DNA of 64,000 bases, from NCBI RefSeq assembly GCF_002215495.1, contig NZ_CP021378.1, positions 952,417 through 1,016,416 on the forward strand. The letters are read 5' to 3'. How positions within the stretch are numbered: position 1 is the stretch's first letter; each line of letters begins with the position of its first letter. The notes beneath the pieces were generated by a model, which did not search any database, had not been told where the DNA came from, and worked only from the letters and a program-made list of their open reading frames with translations. Positions 24,388 to 32,269 of this stretch are shown in pieces. Source of the stretch: Porphyrobacter sp. CACIAM 03H1 (GTDB lineage: Bacteria; Pseudomonadota; Alphaproteobacteria; Sphingomonadales; Sphingomonadaceae). A program made the translations under genes and the position numbers.

Positions 24388-24894
24388 TTACCAGAACCGG
24401 CTGCCGGGGACGCCCTTGAACGGCCCGGCCTCGGCAGAGGTGATCCACCCGCCGTAGAAGCCGCCCGGCTGAGGCGTGACCTCTTCGCCGTCAACCGTCA
24501 CGCTGTCGAAGGGCGCAGCGTAGAAGGCGATATGCCCCGCGATCCCGGCGAAGGCGGGGGTGGGGGCGGGATAGGACCATGCGGCTGCGGAGATGCGATC
24601 GCCCGCGATCACGACGTCCCAATAGGCTGCCTGCCCCTTCCATTCGCACAGCGAGCGCGCCGGATTGGGCACGAGGTGCGCCATCGCGATGTCGGCTGGC
24701 GGGAGGTAGTAGGTCGGCGGATGCGAGGTTTCGAGCGTGCGCCAGGCGGCGCGGGTGTCGGCCAGCACCACGCCCTGATGGACGATGCGGATATGGCGCG
24801 GCGTCGGCTCGGCAATGGCGGGGCGGGGGTAGTCCCAGACGCTTTCCTGGCCCGGCGACACCGGATCGGGTTGCGGGTGGTGCGCCTGCCTCAC
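24388..24894 (-). CDS. DUF427 domain-containing protein
   Basis: A 168-residue protein with the DUF427 core: [25 protein letters not shown], then [12 protein letters not shown] and the C-terminal [28 protein letters not shown]. These small barrel proteins are widespread in alphaproteobacteria and have no settled function. It starts at a GTG whose bases overlap the clpS stop (GTGA), so it is translationally coupled to clpS. Confidence 0.85.
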   Translation of the reverse strand: MRQAHHPQPDPVSPGQESVWDYPRPAIAEPTPRHIRIVHQGVVLADTRAAWRTLETSHPPTYYLPPADIAMAHLVPNPARSLCEWKGQAAYWDVVIAGDRISAAAWSYPAPTPAFAGIAGHIAFYAAPFDSVTVDGEEVTPQPGGFYGGWITSAEAGPFKGVPGSRFW

Positions 24895-25298
24895 GCCTTC
24901 TCGAGCGTGCACTGGAGCGGGTGCTGGTTCTGGCGGGCGAAGTCCATCACCTGGTTCACCTTGGTCTCGGCGACCTCGTAGGTGAAGATGCCGCACACCC
25001 CCACGCCGCGCTGGTGTACGTGGAGCATCACACGGGTCGCCTGTTCCAGGTCCATGCTGAAGAAGCGCTTCAGGACCAGCACCACGAATTCCATCGGGGT
25101 GTAGTCGTCGTTGAGCATCAGCACCTTGTACTGGCTCGGCTTCTTGGGCTTGGCACGGGTTTTGGTGGCGATGCCGACCTGGCCCTGCCCGCCGCCTTCC
25201 TTGCCGCCCTCGTCATCCTCGGCCGCGCGGACAGGCATGACCTGCGGCACGGGCCGCATGCCGGCATCGGCGTTATCGGAGAGGGCGGGGATGCGCAT
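24891..25298 (-). CDS. clpS: ATP-dependent Clp protease adaptor ClpS
   Basis: A 135-residue adaptor that delivers N-degron substrates to ClpAP. The folded core from about residue 55 has [20 protein letters not shown], with the NDDYTPMEF pocket that binds the destabilising N-terminal residue, then [25 protein letters not shown]. The N-terminal 50 or so residues are a long, charged extension (Glu/Gly-rich then Lys/Pro-rich). GGAGG precedes the ATG. clpA is not in the adjacent downstream position; a DUF427 gene is. Confidence 0.94.
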   Translation of the reverse strand: MRIPALSDNADAGMRPVPQVMPVRAAEDDEGGKEGGGQGQVGIATKTRAKPKKPSQYKVLMLNDDYTPMEFVVLVLKRFFSMDLEQATRVMLHVHQRGVGVCGIFTYEVAETKVNQVMDFARQNQHPLQCTLEKA

Positions 25299-25372
25299 AG
25301 GCCTCCATTATGGGATTCGCTTGGCGAGGCGCAAGCGGTTGCTTGGAATTGTTTGGGCGGAGCCGCGCACGC

Positions 25373-25408
25373 AAAAAAGGCCGGCCAGACGCTGGTCTGG
25401 CCGGCCTT
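25373..25408 (-). terminator. Intrinsic terminator after the phasin gene
   Basis: Perfect 14-bp arms AAGGCCGGCCAGAC (25377-25390) and GTCTGGCCGGCCTT (25395-25408) enclose the loop GCTG. On the minus strand the hairpin is followed by six T (25378-25373), so it ends phasin transcription before clpS. Confidence 0.88.
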
Positions 25409-25484
25409 GCGCCTTGCGGCGCGCTCTCGTGGACCGGGTTGGGAGAGAGAGGAGAGAGGCCCGGTCCAGGAACTTGTTATCCGC

Positions 25485-26294
25485 TTACGCGGCGGTCTTG
25501 ACCTTCTCGACCGCGACGCTGACGCGGTTCGAGATCGGGGCGAAGGCGTCGTTGTAGAGCTTCACCCAGGCTTCGGTGCGCTTCGAGCCGTAGGCGACCA
25601 GCGCGTCGAAGTTGCGACGGGCGATCTCGCCCTGGAGCTGCATCAGCTCGGTCGGCGACTTGACGGCCGCAACCTTTTTGGCGTCTTCGGTCACGGTCTC
25701 GATCACGGTCTTGCCGGTCTCGACGTTGTCCTTGAGCAGTTCCTGCGCACCGGCGAAGAAGATCTTGCCGCTTTCGACGACGGCTTCGACGTTCGCCTTG
25801 GTGAACTCGGTCGCTTCGGTCGCGAGCACGGTGCCCTTGGCGTAGGTTTCCTTGGCGCGGGCCTGCACGTCGGCCAGCATTTCCTTGGCGGTGGCGGTGA
25901 TGTCGGTGTTCTTGGCGGTGTCCATGATGGTGTCCTTGAGCTTGATGACGGGGTTGGTCTTCGGCGCGGCGGCGGGCTTGGCAGCCTTCTTGGCCAGCAC
26001 GGGCTTCTTGACCGGGAGCTTGGCAGTCTTGGGCGCCGCCTTCTTGGCGGTCTTGAGGGTCTTGGCGGCGGCCTTCGCGGCCGGCGCGGCCTTGCGGGCG
26101 AGCGGGGCCTTCTTCGGCGCGGCAGCGGGCTTGGCAGCCGGGGTCTTCGCGACCGGAGCGGCGACGACCTTGGCCGAGGCTTCGGCATAGGCCTTCTCGG
26201 CAGCGGCATCGATCTTGGCGATCGGAGCGGCGGGCGCAGGCACGGCTTCGGGCGCGACCTTCACTTCACCTGCAGTGTTCTCGACTTCAGACAT
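25485..26294 (-). CDS. Phasin family protein with histone H1-like N-terminal region
   Basis: A 269-residue PHA-granule protein. Residues from about 120 to the end form the amphipathic phasin domain (FTKANVEAVVESGKIFFAGA, then LQGEIARRNFDALVAYGSKR). Before it, residues about 45-110 are a low-complexity Ala/Lys/Pro tract made of AAK and KPA-like units, as in the DNA-binding part of Pseudomonas PhaF, although there the tract is C-terminal. It may link granules to the nucleoid. It lies 113 bp downstream of phaC, has its own dyad operators at 26312-26374 and ends at a strong terminator. Confidence 0.87.
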   Translation of the reverse strand: MSEVENTAGEVKVAPEAVPAPAAPIAKIDAAAEKAYAEASAKVVAAPVAKTPAAKPAAAPKKAPLARKAAPAAKAAAKTLKTAKKAAPKTAKLPVKKPVLAKKAAKPAAAPKTNPVIKLKDTIMDTAKNTDITATAKEMLADVQARAKETYAKGTVLATEATEFTKANVEAVVESGKIFFAGAQELLKDNVETGKTVIETVTEDAKKVAAVKSPTELMQLQGEIARRNFDALVAYGSKRTEAWVKLYNDAFAPISNRVSVAVEKVKTAA

Positions 26295-26311
26295 GGCGAC
26301 CTCGCTTCATG

Positions 26312-26328
26312 TTGCACTGCACAAAATA
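26312..26328. promoter_or_regulatory. Operator-like half dyad upstream of the phasin gene
   Basis: GTTGCACTGCACAAAAT shares the core TTTTGTGCAGTGCA (read on the minus strand) with the perfect dyad centred 47 bp away. It is about 20 bp upstream of the phasin ATG. A PhaR-like repressor, which recognises TGC/GCA pairs in related bacteria, is the likely ligand. Confidence 0.5.
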
Positions 26329-26353
26329 GTGAATGCAGATGCGAAGTCAAGTA

Positions 26354-26374
26354 TTTTTGTGCAGTGCACAAAAA
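26354..26374. promoter_or_regulatory. Perfect 9-3-9 inverted repeat, probable phasin operator
   Basis: TTTTTGTGC and GCACAAAAA flank AGT with no mismatch, in the 113 bp between phaC and the phasin gene. Such a dyad is what a dimeric regulator would bind; PhaR, which senses PHA and represses phasin genes, is the leading candidate. Confidence 0.6.
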
Positions 26375-26407
26375 TCTAAAACACCGATTTAAATCAGGCG
26401 TTTGATC

Positions 26408-28324
26408 CTAGCGCGTCTTCACGTAGCGGCCCGGAGCGTCCTCGATCACCTTGTCGCCCTTGCCACCGGGAACACGCTTGCCCTTGGCAGGCACGCGGGT
26501 GTCCGACTGCCTGTGGAGCCATTCCAGCCAATGCGGCCACCAGCTGCCCGGATGCTCGGTCGCGCCGGCGACGAAGTCCTTGAGGCTGGGCGCGGCGCTG
26601 TCGCCGACCCAGTACTGGTATTTGCCGGCCGACGGCGGGTTGACCACCCCGGCAATATGCCCCGAGCCGGCCAGCAGGAACTCCATCGGGCCGGTGAAAT
26701 GCTTCGTGATCCGCCACACGCTCTCGGCAGGCGCAATGTGATCCTCGCGCCCCGCCTGCACGAAGCTGGGGGTGGCGACACGGGTGAGATCGATCGGCGT
26801 GCCGTCCGCCTCCAGTGCGTCGGGCACCACCAGGCGGTTGTCGCGGTAGAGATCGCGCAGGTAGGCATTGTGCCACTTCGACGGCAGGTTGGTGACGTCG
26901 CCGTTCCAGTGGAGCAGGTCGAAGGCCGGGTAATCCTCGCCCAGCAGGTAGTTGTTGACGACGTAGTTCCAGATCAGGTCGCGCCCGCGCAACGCGTTGA
27001 AGGTCGCGGCGAGATAGCGCCCGTCGAGATAGCCCTGCGGCGACAATTGCCCGATCATCTCGAGCTGGCCCTCGTCGATGAAGTGCTTGAGATCGCCCGC
27101 GCGCTCGAAATCGACCTGGGCGGTGAAGAAGGTCGCGCTCTTGACCTTGTCCGCCTCGCCCCGCCGCGCCAGCACGGCGAGGGTCGCGGCCAGAGTCGTG
27201 CCCGCCACGCAGTAGCCGATGGTGTGGACGGCCGGCACGTCGAGCCGCGCGCGGACATGGTCGATCGCCTCGATCTGGGCGCGGATGTAATCGTCCCACA
27301 CCACGTCGGCCATCGTCTCGTCGGCGCTTTTCCAGCTGACCACGAAGACCGAGATTCCCTGATCCACCGCCCACTTGATGAAGCTCTTCTTCGGCGTCAG
27401 GTCGAGGATGTAGAAGCGGTTGATCCACGGTGGGAAGATCACCAGCGGCACCTCGAGCACCGTCTCGGTCGACGGCGTGTAGTGGATCAGCTGGTAGAGC
27501 GGGGTCTCGTGCACCACCTTGCCGGGGCTCGCGGCGAGGTTCTCGCCCAGCCGGAAGGCATTGGGATCGGTGTGGGTGAGCTGGCCGCGCTTGAGGTCGT
27601 TGACGAGGTGCTGCATCCCGCGCACCAGATTGGCGCCCCGGGTCTCCATCGTGCGCTTCAGGACCACCGGATTGAGCGCGAGGAAATTGTCCGGGCTCAT
27701 CGCCTCGGCCAGTGCCGAGACCGCGAATTCGAGCTGCTGCCGCTTGCCCGCATCGAGCCCCTGCATTCCCTTCACCGCCTGCCGGAAATAGTCGGCGAGC
27801 ATCAGGTAGGTCTGGTGCAGGAGCAGAAAGGCCGGGAGCTCGCGCCACGCCGGATCGGCGAAGCGGCGGTCGGACTTGGGCAGGGCACCCGCTTCGGGCG
27901 CCTCGCCCAGCTTGCCGCCGGTGGCGCCCGCAGCGAAGCTCTGCATCACGCCCGACCACAGCTGCATCTGGTCCTGCGCCAGCTTGGCGGAGGCCTCGAA
28001 CATGCCCTTGGGCATCTGCCCGAGCATCGCTTGCGACATCACCAGCCACTGCGCCGGGTCGATCAGGTTGGCGCCCGTGCTGGCCTTCTCGGCGGCGCTC
28101 TGGGCCTGGTGGGTGGCGAAATCGAGCCACAGCTGCTGCAGCTGCGCGCCCGTCGCCGCCCATTCGGCGAGTTCGCCCGCATCCATCCCCGCGGGCATCG
28201 CCCCGGCCATCAGCGATTCGGCGCCCTTGCCGCCCATGATTTCGCGCAGCGCCTCGCCCTGCATGTCGAAGAAGCCCTTGAGGCCGTCGCCCGCTGCCGC
28301 CATCAGATCGCCATCCCGTGCCAT
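26408..28324 (-). CDS. phaC: Class I poly(3-hydroxyalkanoate) synthase
   Basis: A 638-residue PHA polymerase. The lipase-like box is GYCVAGTTLA, with Cys as nucleophile; the catalytic Asp is in GREDHIAP and the His in GSGHIAGVV, the full triad. VIFPPWINRFYILDLTPKKS, a conserved stretch of the alpha/beta domain, precedes it. The N-terminal 200 residues form the class I N-terminal domain. It polymerises 3-hydroxyacyl-CoA at the granule surface. The start could also be a TTG nine bases upstream. No phaA or phaB gene is nearby; the phasin gene follows. Confidence 0.94.
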   Translation of the reverse strand: MARDGDLMAAAGDGLKGFFDMQGEALREIMGGKGAESLMAGAMPAGMDAGELAEWAATGAQLQQLWLDFATHQAQSAAEKASTGANLIDPAQWLVMSQAMLGQMPKGMFEASAKLAQDQMQLWSGVMQSFAAGATGGKLGEAPEAGALPKSDRRFADPAWRELPAFLLLHQTYLMLADYFRQAVKGMQGLDAGKRQQLEFAVSALAEAMSPDNFLALNPVVLKRTMETRGANLVRGMQHLVNDLKRGQLTHTDPNAFRLGENLAASPGKVVHETPLYQLIHYTPSTETVLEVPLVIFPPWINRFYILDLTPKKSFIKWAVDQGISVFVVSWKSADETMADVVWDDYIRAQIEAIDHVRARLDVPAVHTIGYCVAGTTLAATLAVLARRGEADKVKSATFFTAQVDFERAGDLKHFIDEGQLEMIGQLSPQGYLDGRYLAATFNALRGRDLIWNYVVNNYLLGEDYPAFDLLHWNGDVTNLPSKWHNAYLRDLYRDNRLVVPDALEADGTPIDLTRVATPSFVQAGREDHIAPAESVWRITKHFTGPMEFLLAGSGHIAGVVNPPSAGKYQYWVGDSAAPSLKDFVAGATEHPGSWWPHWLEWLHRQSDTRVPAKGKRVPGGKGDKVIEDAPGRYVKTR

Positions 28325-28483
28325 CGCCTGCAACCGTCCCTTCCGCGCCGTTCCGTACCCGTAGTGCCGCCAATCCGGCCGGACCGCAATTGCCGAAAAC
28401 GCCTTCCCTCGGTCGGCGGGTTTGGCCTAGGGAGAGGGCGGCGGCGCCTATCGACCCCGCCCGAGACAAGGTGATGACGGACC

Positions 28484-29683
28484 ATGAATGACCAGTTCTA
28501 TCGCATGAAGCGGATGCCTCCGTATGTGATCGCGGAGGTCAACGCCATGCGTCATGCCGCAAGGCTGGCGGGTCAGGACATCATCGATCTCGGCATGGGT
28601 AACCCCGACCAGCCGCCGCCGCAGCACGTGATCGACAAGCTGTGCGAGGTTGCCGCCAAGCCCGATGCGCACGGCTATTCCCAGTCCAAGGGCATCCCCG
28701 GCCTGCGCCGCGCCCAGGCGGGTTATTACGCCCGCCGCTTCGGGGTCGAGCTTGATCCCGAGACCGAGGTGGTGGTCACGATGGGATCGAAGGAGGGGCT
28801 CTCGAGCCTCGCGACCGCGATCATCGCGCCGGGCGACGTGGTGCTGGCGCCCAACCCGTCTTACCCGATCCACACTTTCGGCTTCATCATTGCCGGCGCC
28901 ACCATCCGTTCGGTGCCGACGACGCCCGACGAACACTACTGGGAATCGCTCGAACGGGCGATGAACTACACCGTCCCGCGCCCGAGCGTGCTGGTGGTTA
29001 GCTACCCCTCCAACCCCACGGCCGAGACGGTGGAGCTGCCGTTCTACGAGCGGCTGGTGGCCTGGGCGAAGGAGAACCAGGTCTGGATCGTCTCCGACCT
29101 TGCCTATTCCGAGCTCTATTTCGACGGCAAGCCGACCCGCTCGATCATGGAAGTGCCGGGCGCGAAGGACGTGGCGATCGAGTTCACCTCGATGTCGAAG
29201 ACCTATTCGATGGCGGGCTGGCGGATGGGCTTTGCGGTCGGCAACCGCCAGCTGATCGCGGCGCTGACGCGGGTGAAGTCCTATCTCGATTACGGCGCCT
29301 TCACCCCGATCCAGGCAGCGGCCTGCGCCGCGCTGAACGGGCCGCAGGACATCATCGAGAGCAACCGCCAACTCTACCACAAGCGCCGCGACGTGATGGT
29401 CGAGGCTTTCGGTCGCGCCGGCTGGGATATCCCGCCGCCGCCCGCTTCGATGTTCGCCTGGGCCCCGCTGCCCCCCGCGCTCAAATCGATGGGCAGTCTC
29501 GAATTCTCCAAGCAGCTTCTCACCCAGGCGCAGGTCGCCGTGGCTCCCGGCGTGGGTTATGGCGAGAACGGCGAGGGCTATGTCCGGATCGCGATGGTCG
29601 AGAACGAACAGCGCCTCCGCCAAGCCGCACGCAACATCAAGCGATACCTCCAGTCGGTCGGGGTCAACAGCTCGGCCGCCTAG
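28484..29683 (+). CDS. alaC: Class I/II aminotransferase, AlaC-like (glutamate-pyruvate type)
   Basis: A 399-residue PLP enzyme. It starts YRMKRMPPYVIAEVNAMRHA as in AlaC and related LL-DAP aminotransferase-like proteins. DLGMGNPDQPPP, SYPSNPTAETV and the PLP-lysine motif SMSKTYSMAGWRMGF are clear, as is the late RIAMVENEQRLRQA. It likely interconverts alanine and glutamate. Length and motifs are intact. It is divergent from phaC, with about 150 bp between them. Confidence 0.88.
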   Translation: MNDQFYRMKRMPPYVIAEVNAMRHAARLAGQDIIDLGMGNPDQPPPQHVIDKLCEVAAKPDAHGYSQSKGIPGLRRAQAGYYARRFGVELDPETEVVVTMGSKEGLSSLATAIIAPGDVVLAPNPSYPIHTFGFIIAGATIRSVPTTPDEHYWESLERAMNYTVPRPSVLVVSYPSNPTAETVELPFYERLVAWAKENQVWIVSDLAYSELYFDGKPTRSIMEVPGAKDVAIEFTSMSKTYSMAGWRMGFAVGNRQLIAALTRVKSYLDYGAFTPIQAAACAALNGPQDIIESNRQLYHKRRDVMVEAFGRAGWDIPPPPASMFAWAPLPPALKSMGSLEFSKQLLTQAQVAVAPGVGYGENGEGYVRIAMVENEQRLRQAARNIKRYLQSVGVNSSAA

Positions 29684-29720
29684 GGCGTTCGTCGCGTCCC
29701 GTAGCATTCTGATCCAAAAC

Positions 29721-29746
29721 GGAAGAAATCCTGTCCGGATTGCGTT
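29721..29746 (+). promoter_or_regulatory. Imperfect EcfG-like promoter before the LuxR-type HTH gene
   Basis: GGAAG at 29721-29725 and CGTT at 29743-29746 are 17 bp apart, one base from the EcfG consensus GGAAC-N16/17-CGTT. A start near 29753 would leave a leader of about 37 nt containing the AAGGAG site of the next gene. Confidence 0.42.
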
Positions 29747-29789
29747 AGTTTCAGGGTAAACAGCCGATGAACTGTTGAAGGAGTGGGTC

Positions 29790-30392
29790 ATGGAGTCCGG
29801 TGCCGCGCGGCGGCTTACCGACAGACAGCGCGCGGTGATGGAGCGTATCGACCGGCGCGTCCCGATCAAGGTGATCGCCGCGGATCTCGGCGTGTCCGAG
29901 ACCCGCATCAACCAGCATATCCGCGCGCTGAAGGACTTCTACGATGCCGCCAGTCTCGGCGAGCTGGTCGAGAACTACCGCGCCACCCTGGCCCCCGAAG
30001 CGGCCGAGGAAGCCGCCGCGCGCGACCTCGGGGGTGTTGCGGATGAAGCTTTGCTCAAGCCCTTCAGCGAACCTGCATACACAAATTCTCAGATTAACCC
30101 GGTAGCCGATCCGGCTGAACAGGAGGGCCAGGACGACCCGGGTCGGCTTGTTCTCAGCGATGCGATGCCGCTCATCGAACAGGCACCGTGGCTGAGGTCG
30201 GGCGAGCCCCGGGTGGTCCCCGGAGTGCTCGATGGTGAGCATGCCGTCCTGGTGCGTCTGGGTGCGATCGTCGGTATCGCCACGGGCATCCTGGCATCGG
30301 TGGTCCTGGCGATCACGGCCGCGATGACACTCAGCGCAGCGACGGAAGGCAAGGCTTATCTCTCCGTTGAAACCGGGGTCGTGACTGGGTGA
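29790..30392 (+). CDS. Membrane-anchored LuxR/GerE-type HTH protein
   Basis: A 200-residue protein. Residues about 9-65 form a GerE-like helix-turn-helix domain (LTDRQRAVMERIDRR, then IKVIAADLGVSETRINQHIR). A variable, acidic linker follows. One hydrophobic helix near residues 160-181 (LGAIVGIATGILASVVLAIT) leaves 19 residues at the C-terminus. The DNA-binding domain would be in the cytoplasm and the short tail in the periplasm, a ToxR-like layout with no receiver domain. AAGGAG at 29778-29783 fixes the ATG. Target genes are unknown; the two genes downstream may share its transcript. Confidence 0.7.
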   Translation: MESGAARRLTDRQRAVMERIDRRVPIKVIAADLGVSETRINQHIRALKDFYDAASLGELVENYRATLAPEAAEEAAARDLGGVADEALLKPFSEPAYTNSQINPVADPAEQEGQDDPGRLVLSDAMPLIEQAPWLRSGEPRVVPGVLDGEHAVLVRLGAIVGIATGILASVVLAITAAMTLSAATEGKAYLSVETGVVTG

Positions 30393-30417
30393 GCACCGGT
30401 CCGGCAGGAGACCGACG

Positions 30418-30780
30418 ATGGACAACCGCATTCTCGCTGACGCACACAATCTCAAGAAGCTGGTCCGCGAAGCCGAAGCGCTCGCCGACGAAGCGATCAT
30501 CGCCATGGCACGCCTCAAACAGGCCATGCTGTCCGCCCGGCAGAACCCGCTGGTCGAGGTCAGCACCGGCCAGCGCGCGCTGCTGCGCCTGACCGAGGCC
30601 GAAAGCCAGGCGCTCGCCATGTCAACGAGCCTGCTACGGGTGCATGACGAACTGAGCAAGGTCGCGCGCACCCATGTCGTCGCTGGTGGCGATCCGGGCG
30701 ATCCGACCAAGATCCCGCCGAGCGATCTCAATGCCATGCCGGTCCGGCAGGTCCGCGAGAGGGAGCGGCTGCAAGCCTGA
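30418..30780 (+). CDS. Small uncharacterised helical protein
   Basis: A 120-residue protein that I do not recognise. Residues about 5-90 are predicted to be almost entirely helical and contain heptad-like spacing (LKKLVREAEALADEAIIAMA, ALLRLTEAESQALAMSTSLL), so a coiled coil is possible. The tail is Pro-, Gly- and Arg-rich. No signal peptide or membrane segment. GGAGA lies seven bases before the ATG. It is 25 bp after the HTH gene and 3 bp before the next gene. Confidence 0.6.
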   Translation: MDNRILADAHNLKKLVREAEALADEAIIAMARLKQAMLSARQNPLVEVSTGQRALLRLTEAESQALAMSTSLLRVHDELSKVARTHVVAGGDPGDPTKIPPSDLNAMPVRQVRERERLQA

Positions 30781-30783
30781 CCA

Positions 30784-31296
30784 ATGGTCGACTGGCTCGA
30801 ATTCTCCAACGCCTACCGGGCCCCGGCCCAGCATCTGGTGAGCGTCCTGCTGGCAGGAGCGATCTGGCGCTGGGGCGGGGCGCCGGAGCGCTGGCTGATC
30901 GGCATCTTCCTCGCGACTATGGTGCTGCCGATGTATGTGCTGTGGGGGTTCAATCCGTCGCCGGAATCGCAGGGGATCGTGTCCGGCATCTACACGATGC
31001 TCGACCTCGTGGCCGCCGTGCTGTTCGTGGCCGTGGCGCTCAATGCCAATCGCAACTATCCGCTGTGGATTGCCGGCTTCCAGCTCGTTGCGCTGGGCGC
31101 GCACATGGTGCGCGTGATGGTCGAGAGTGCCGCCCCGCTCGCCTATGCAATTCTCATCATCGGTCCATCCTACTGCCAGCTGCTGGTGCTGGCTGTCGGG
31201 TTCGTCCGCCATGTGCTGCGCGAACGCCGGTTCGGCCCCTATCGCGAGTGGCGCCAGTCCGCGCCCTTCGCTCGCGGATTGCAAATCCGGTCCTAG
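30784..31296 (+). CDS. Uncharacterised polytopic membrane protein
   Basis: A 170-residue protein with about five hydrophobic helices (for example PERWLIGIFLATMVLPMYVL and TMLDLVAAVLFVAVALN) and a basic C-terminal tail (RHVLRERRFGPYREWRQ). No known family was recognised. It follows the small helical protein gene after 3 bp, so the two are almost certainly co-transcribed. The possible link to the membrane-anchored HTH protein is positional only. Confidence 0.6.
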   Translation: MVDWLEFSNAYRAPAQHLVSVLLAGAIWRWGGAPERWLIGIFLATMVLPMYVLWGFNPSPESQGIVSGIYTMLDLVAAVLFVAVALNANRNYPLWIAGFQLVALGAHMVRVMVESAAPLAYAILIIGPSYCQLLVLAVGFVRHVLRERRFGPYREWRQSAPFARGLQIRS

Positions 31297-31349
31297 GCCA
31301 ATCTGATTTTCGGGGAGTGCCCCATGCCTGAACCTGCCGCCTTTCCCCT

Positions 31350-31793
31350 ATGCCGGGGGCACCGCCCGTGCTGACCGCCGCGCTCGCCCGCGCCACCGGC
31401 GAGGACGCGTTCTCGCAGGAGCAGCGCGCCGCCGCGATGATCGCCTACCTTCGCAGCGTCGTGCTCGCCCCGCCGGCGCAAGTCGAGCGCGGCCACGCGA
31501 TTTTCCTCGATGCCCGCAGCGCTTGGCTTGGCGATGCGCCCTGCGGCATCGGCACCATGACCACGCTGAGCCTGAGGATGCGGGCACTGCTCGGCGAGGC
31601 GCTGCGTCACGATGCGGCCGGGATCATCCTTGCCCACAGCCACCCTTCGGGCCATTGCCGCCCGAGCGGCTGCGATATCGCCGCTACCCGCCGCCTTGCC
31701 GAGGTCGCCCGCGCGCTCGACATCGCGTTGATCGACCACCTGATATTCACAACCGAGGCGGTCTATTCCATGCGTGCCGGAGGCCTGCTGTGA
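31350..31793 (+). CDS. RadC-like JAB/MPN domain protein, core only
   Basis: A 147-residue protein consisting mainly of the RadC JAB metalloprotease-like domain. It has the JAMM-type motif HSHPSGHCRPSGCD, with two His and an Asp as metal ligands, and IFLDARSAWLGD and LIDHLIFTTEAVYS around it. The N-terminal helix-hairpin-helix domain of full-length RadC (about 225 residues) is missing. A GTG at 31368 with GGGGG upstream is an alternative start. The stop overlaps the next gene's GTG, so the two are coupled. RadC itself has no settled role in repair. Confidence 0.78.
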   Translation: MPGAPPVLTAALARATGEDAFSQEQRAAAMIAYLRSVVLAPPAQVERGHAIFLDARSAWLGDAPCGIGTMTTLSLRMRALLGEALRHDAAGIILAHSHPSGHCRPSGCDIAATRRLAEVARALDIALIDHLIFTTEAVYSMRAGGLL

Positions 31794-32188
31794 ACGCGCC
31801 GCTTCCCTCCTGCCACTTCCCCGGATCCTGCGAGGAAGCGGGTGATGAGCGCGGCGTCCGACGTTTTCGAGAGGCGGGCGACCTGACGCTCGATCGCAAA
31901 CATCGTGACGGACGGGTGGACGACCGCTGGCTCGGCCTGTCCCCGTGCGAGTTCGCCCTGCTGTGGCGCCTTGCCGAACAGCCGGGCGAGCGGGTCACCG
32001 CCGGGCAATTGCTGTCCGAGGTCTGCCTCGTCACCTTCGGCACGGCGTGCGGCGCCGTTCCCGAGGAAATCGCGGGCGCGCGCGCCAAGCTCGCTGCGGC
32101 AGGCCTTGCGCAACTGATCGGCGGCGAACCGGCGGGTGGCTATGTCCTCGACGTGCCTTCCGCGTCCGGCCTCATTCGCCCCGGCTGA
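31790..32188 (+). CDS. Winged-helix DNA-binding protein (OmpR/PhoB C-terminal type)
   Basis: A 132-residue protein. The segment LGLSPCEFALLWRLAEQPGE followed by RVTAGQLLSEVC is the start of a Trans_reg_C winged helix: helix 1 leads into the helix-turn-helix, and GGYVLDVPS forms the terminal hairpin. There is no receiver domain, so it acts alone or with a partner. It starts at a GTG that overlaps the RadC-like stop (GTGA). The pair is likely a functional unit; the role is unknown. Confidence 0.68.
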   Translation: MNAPLPSCHFPGSCEEAGDERGVRRFREAGDLTLDRKHRDGRVDDRWLGLSPCEFALLWRLAEQPGERVTAGQLLSEVCLVTFGTACGAVPEEIAGARAKLAAAGLAQLIGGEPAGGYVLDVPSASGLIRPG

Positions 32189-32269
32189 AGGGCCTCGCAC
32201 GCTCTGGACAGGGTGCGGCGGATCGGCCAATCTTGCCGCCAGACACAGCCTTTCTGAGGGATCACGCCA

